From Parcubacteria group bacterium (GTDB lineage: Bacteria > Patescibacteriota > Minisyncoccia > JACPCQ01): a stretch of DNA of 8,066 nucleotides. Positions 6,181-8,066 of the stretch are shown piece after piece. The DNA lies in NCBI GenBank assembly GCA_016179715.1, contig JACPCQ010000042.1:1-8066 (forward strand), read 5' to 3'. A program made the translations under genes and the position numbers. Under the pieces are notes generated by a model. The model was not told where the DNA came from and did no database searches. It saw only the letters and a list, made by a program, of their open reading frames with translations. Position 1 is the stretch's first letter. Each line of letters opens with the position of its first letter.

Positions 6181-7942
6181 CGCGGAGCACCTCCGACAAA
6201 GAAGTGACGCCCTGCGCCGCTTTCATAATGCCGTCTTCCAGCATGGTTATCATCCCCTCTTCTTTAGCCTGCTTTTCAATATCTTCCGCGCTTGCCCCGC
6301 GCGTAACAAGTGTCTTTACCGCCTCGGAGAGCGGCAGTACTTCAAAAATGCCGACGCGCTCTTGGTACCCGTCCGGGCAGTCTTCTGATGGAACCGGTTC
6401 ATAAAATGTCACATCTTTCCATGTCGCGCCGGATGCGATAACGCGCGAGGAGCGCAGCAATGCGAGCATCTGATCCATATCCACCTCTTCTGCAAGTTCT
6501 ATATGTTGTTCTTGAGAAAGGGTGAACGGTTTTTTTCCTGCACAAAGTCTGCGTACCAGCCGCTGTGCCGCAATGACCGAAACCGTTGAGACGATAAGAA
6601 ACGGCTCTGCTCCCAAATCCAGGAGACGTGGCAAGGCGCCGGATGCCGAGTTTGTGTGCAGTGTAGAAAGCACCAGGTGGCCGGTCAACGCCGCGTTTAC
6701 GGCAAGTTTTGCCGTTTCCCCGTCGCGAATCTCGCCCACCATGATAATATCGGGGTCTTGGCGTACAAGTGAACGCAGTCCGTTCGCAAACGAGAGTCCG
6801 ATCTCCGGACGCACCTGTGTCTGGTTTACTCGCGGAATACGGTACTCAATCGGGTCTTCAATGGTGGAAATATTTACTTCCGGCGCGTTTAAAAGATCCA
6901 TCATTGTATACAATGTCGTCGTTTTTCCCGAACCGGTCGGGCCGGTAATAAGTACCATGCCGACGGTCTGTTTGAGCGCGCGGTGCATTTTTTCCGCCGC
7001 CTCTCCCAAAAGTCCGAGTGATTCAAAAGAGTGCCCTTTGGACTGCTCCCGCAACAAGCGAATGACAACCTTTTCGCCGTCATAGACCGGCAGAACGGAC
7101 ACGCGCAGCGAAACGCCATTCCCTTCCTCCTTGATCTTAAAGCGGCCATCCTGCGGCAGCCGATGCTCGTCCAGCTTCAGCGCGGCCAGTACTTTCACGC
7201 GCGCAACAATCGCCGGAGCAATATGTTTGGGAAGCGTCATCGCATCATGCAAAATACCGTCAATGCGATAGCGCACAACAACCTCCTCTTCGGTCGGCTC
7301 AATGTGAATATCAGAGGCGCGCTGGACAACGGCATGACTGATAAGCGTCTCCATAATGCGCACCACCGGCAGGTCCTCGGCAAGCTTCTGAAGATCTGCC
7401 TCGCTTGCGTCAGCCGTCTCTTCTTTTGCTTGCGTAAGTGCAAGCGTACCATCTTCGGAGATGATTGAAGCGACTTCTTTTTTAATGATGTCCCCGAATT
7501 CCGCCTGAAGATTTTTGTGATACTGATCAAGCAGGTGCCGGATAGACCGAGGAGTTGTGAGGCGCGGCTGTATTTTAAGGTTTGACTTTTTGCGTACGAA
7601 CGCGATCGTTTCCAGGTCGCCCGGGTCCAGCATGGCAACCTCAAGCATCATGCCGTCTTTCCGGTACGCCACAATATTGTGTTTGCGCGCAATCGGCTCC
7701 GGTATAATCTGCAAAATCTCCGGCGCCACGGTTTCGTGCTCCAAGCTGACAAACGGAATACCGAGAATGTAAGCCTTCACGCGCGAGAGATCTTCCGCTG
7801 AAATCTTCCCCGCTTTTACAAGCACATCCCCCAGCGAGGATCCTTTTTCAGCCGCCTGCTTCTCGGCCGCATCAACATCCTCTTTCCCGGCAAGACGAGC
7901 ATCAAGTAAAAATGTTTTGAGTTGTTGTTCTTCGATACGCAT
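6167..7942 (-). CDS. pilB: PilB/GspE-family type IV pilus assembly ATPase
   Basis: A 591-residue hexameric secretion ATPase. The N-terminal part (about 1-145) is an MshEN/T2SSE-N-like region, with SLGDVLVKAG at 36-45 and LGIPFVSL at 60-67. A linker (about 146-190) precedes the N2 domain (about 190-300, ASDIHIEPTEEEVVVRYRIDG at 209-229) and the ATPase core. Motifs are Walker A GPTGSGKTTT (334-343), Asp box STIEDPIEYR (359-368), Walker B DIIMVGEIRDGE (398-409) and His box HLVLSTLHTN (422-431), so it should be catalytically intact. The arginine-rich QRLVRRLC (460-467) and GYQERVGIFEVL (525-536) are also typical. Only two of the four zinc-ligand cysteines remain (C467, C522). The start ATG 7942 is the earliest possible because an in-frame TGA lies one codon upstream. 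No Shine-Dalgarno is visible. PilT would lack the long N-terminal region and MshEN part, so this is the extension, not retraction, ATPase. Confidence 0.96.
   Translation of the reverse strand: MRIEEQQLKTFLLDARLAGKEDVDAAEKQAAEKGSSLGDVLVKAGKISAEDLSRVKAYILGIPFVSLEHETVAPEILQIIPEPIARKHNIVAYRKDGMMLEVAMLDPGDLETIAFVRKKSNLKIQPRLTTPRSIRHLLDQYHKNLQAEFGDIIKKEVASIISEDGTLALTQAKEETADASEADLQKLAEDLPVVRIMETLISHAVVQRASDIHIEPTEEEVVVRYRIDGILHDAMTLPKHIAPAIVARVKVLAALKLDEHRLPQDGRFKIKEEGNGVSLRVSVLPVYDGEKVVIRLLREQSKGHSFESLGLLGEAAEKMHRALKQTVGMVLITGPTGSGKTTTLYTMMDLLNAPEVNISTIEDPIEYRIPRVNQTQVRPEIGLSFANGLRSLVRQDPDIIMVGEIRDGETAKLAVNAALTGHLVLSTLHTNSASGALPRLLDLGAEPFLIVSTVSVIAAQRLVRRLCAGKKPFTLSQEQHIELAEEVDMDQMLALLRSSRVIASGATWKDVTFYEPVPSEDCPDGYQERVGIFEVLPLSEAVKTLVTRGASAEDIEKQAKEEGMITMLEDGIMKAAQGVTSLSEVLRVVRE
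6183..6195 (-). promoter_or_regulatory. Hairpin containing the GGAGG ribosome-binding site of pilC
   Basis: On the minus strand CGGAG-GTG-CTCCG is a perfect 5-bp stem with a 3-base loop inside the last codons of pilB. It contains GGAGG, the Shine-Dalgarno for the TTG start at 6180 (9-base spacing). Folding would mask the site until ribosomes translating pilB open it, a simple coupling device. The bases also encode the well-conserved EVLRV end of PilB, so they may be there for protein reasons alone. Confidence 0.35.
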
Positions 7943-8066
7943 ATATCACGCAATAATCAATGATCCCGCCTACGCCGACCTGCGCTTCACCGGAAGCTTT
8001 GGCAAGGCGAGGGCTCCCGCCTACTCCGCCAGCTGGCGGATTTTGCGGGCAGGTCGGCGGGCAGGC
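7943..8066. repeat. GC-rich palindromic repeat region upstream of pilB
   Basis: No gene is seen here. It holds a perfect 16-bp palindrome, TCCGCCAGCTGGCGGA (8025-8040), followed by TTTT on the plus strand. It also holds an 11-bp perfect inverted repeat, CGCCGACCTGC (7973-7983) with GCAGGTCGGCG (8049-8059), enclosing the palindrome, and a direct repeat CCCGCCTAC(G/T)CCG (7965-7977 and 8016-8028). Nested GC-rich units like CCCGCCTAC and GGCGGGCAGG are the style of dispersed intergenic repeats (REP-like) I associate with Parcubacteria genomes. The AT-rich 7943-7964, next to the pilB start, has no convincing promoter. The region continues past the window edge. Confidence 0.6.
8025..8044 (+). terminator. 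Possible intrinsic terminator on the plus strand (palindrome plus TTTT)
   Basis: The perfect palindrome TCCGCCAGCTGGCGGA is followed directly by TTTT on the plus strand. The geometry resembles a short-tailed intrinsic terminator. However, no plus-strand gene feeds into it within the window, and the stem has no natural loop other than the central bases, so it may simply be part of a dispersed repeat. Confidence 0.2.

Noticed and set aside
6167..7942. PilT retraction ATPase instead of PilB
   Set aside because: The long N-terminal MshEN-like region and linker, 591-residue length and adjacency to pilC fit PilB. PilT is about 350 residues and lacks that region.
7943..8066. CRISPR array fragment
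   Set aside because: Repeats are palindromic and nested, with no regular repeat-spacer spacing and no cas gene nearby.

Overview
The window holds the core of a type IV pilus (T4P) / type II secretion-like assembly operon, read entirely on the minus strand, so it runs from right (about 8066) to left (1). The gene order in the direction of transcription is: assembly ATPase PilB, inner-membrane platform PilC, a GspH/FimT-like minor pseudopilin, a PilV/GspI-like minor pseudopilin, a PilW/GspJ-like minor pseudopilin, a PilX/GspK-like protein with a large repeat-rich exported domain, then PilM, PilN and PilO. PilO is cut by the left edge. I support no gene on the plus strand: the long plus-strand reading frames lie antisense to these genes.

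Organism: probably a Candidate Phyla Radiation (Patescibacteria/Parcubacteria-type) bacterium with medium GC. This is inference from gene content and from protein style: the PilM N-terminus (basic, FFPLPRYLSLPAFGLDIS), the PilV-like leader FLTG|FGLLE, a PilB that has lost two of the four zinc-binding cysteines, the compact E-F-H-I-J-K-M-N-O order, and GC-rich palindromic repeats between genes. I cannot name the species.

Layout. 7943-8066: repeat-rich upstream region with a perfect 16-bp palindrome and an 11-bp inverted repeat. 6167-7942: pilB. 4942-6180: pilC, overlapping pilB by a few bases. 4484-4945: GspH/FimT-like gene, overlapping pilC by ATGA. 4361-4483: the longest gap between genes, with two hairpins, a weak promoter candidate and one arm of an inverted repeat whose partner lies in the prepilin-leader codons of the next gene. 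3863-4360: PilV-like. 3315-3851: PilW-like. 2031-3311: PilX-like plus repeat domain. 1997-2030: short gap with candidate -10 boxes. 881-1996: pilM, overlapping pilN by ATGA. 339-884: pilN. 1-335: pilO, 5' part only.

How they work together (family knowledge): PilB hydrolyses ATP and drives PilC, which feeds pilins into a growing fibre. PilM is a cytoplasmic actin-like ring protein that binds the N-terminal NLLP motif of PilN. PilN and PilO form the membrane alignment complex around it. The four minor pseudopilins probably form the priming/tip complex, in the same order as gspHIJK. In this locus the last one carries a predicted beta-solenoid-like domain that would sit at the fibre tip. No major pilin, prepilin peptidase PilD, retraction ATPase PilT, PilP or PilQ is in the window. 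The system itself is a known one; the points most worth a second look are the tip protein and the structured region at 4315-4458.
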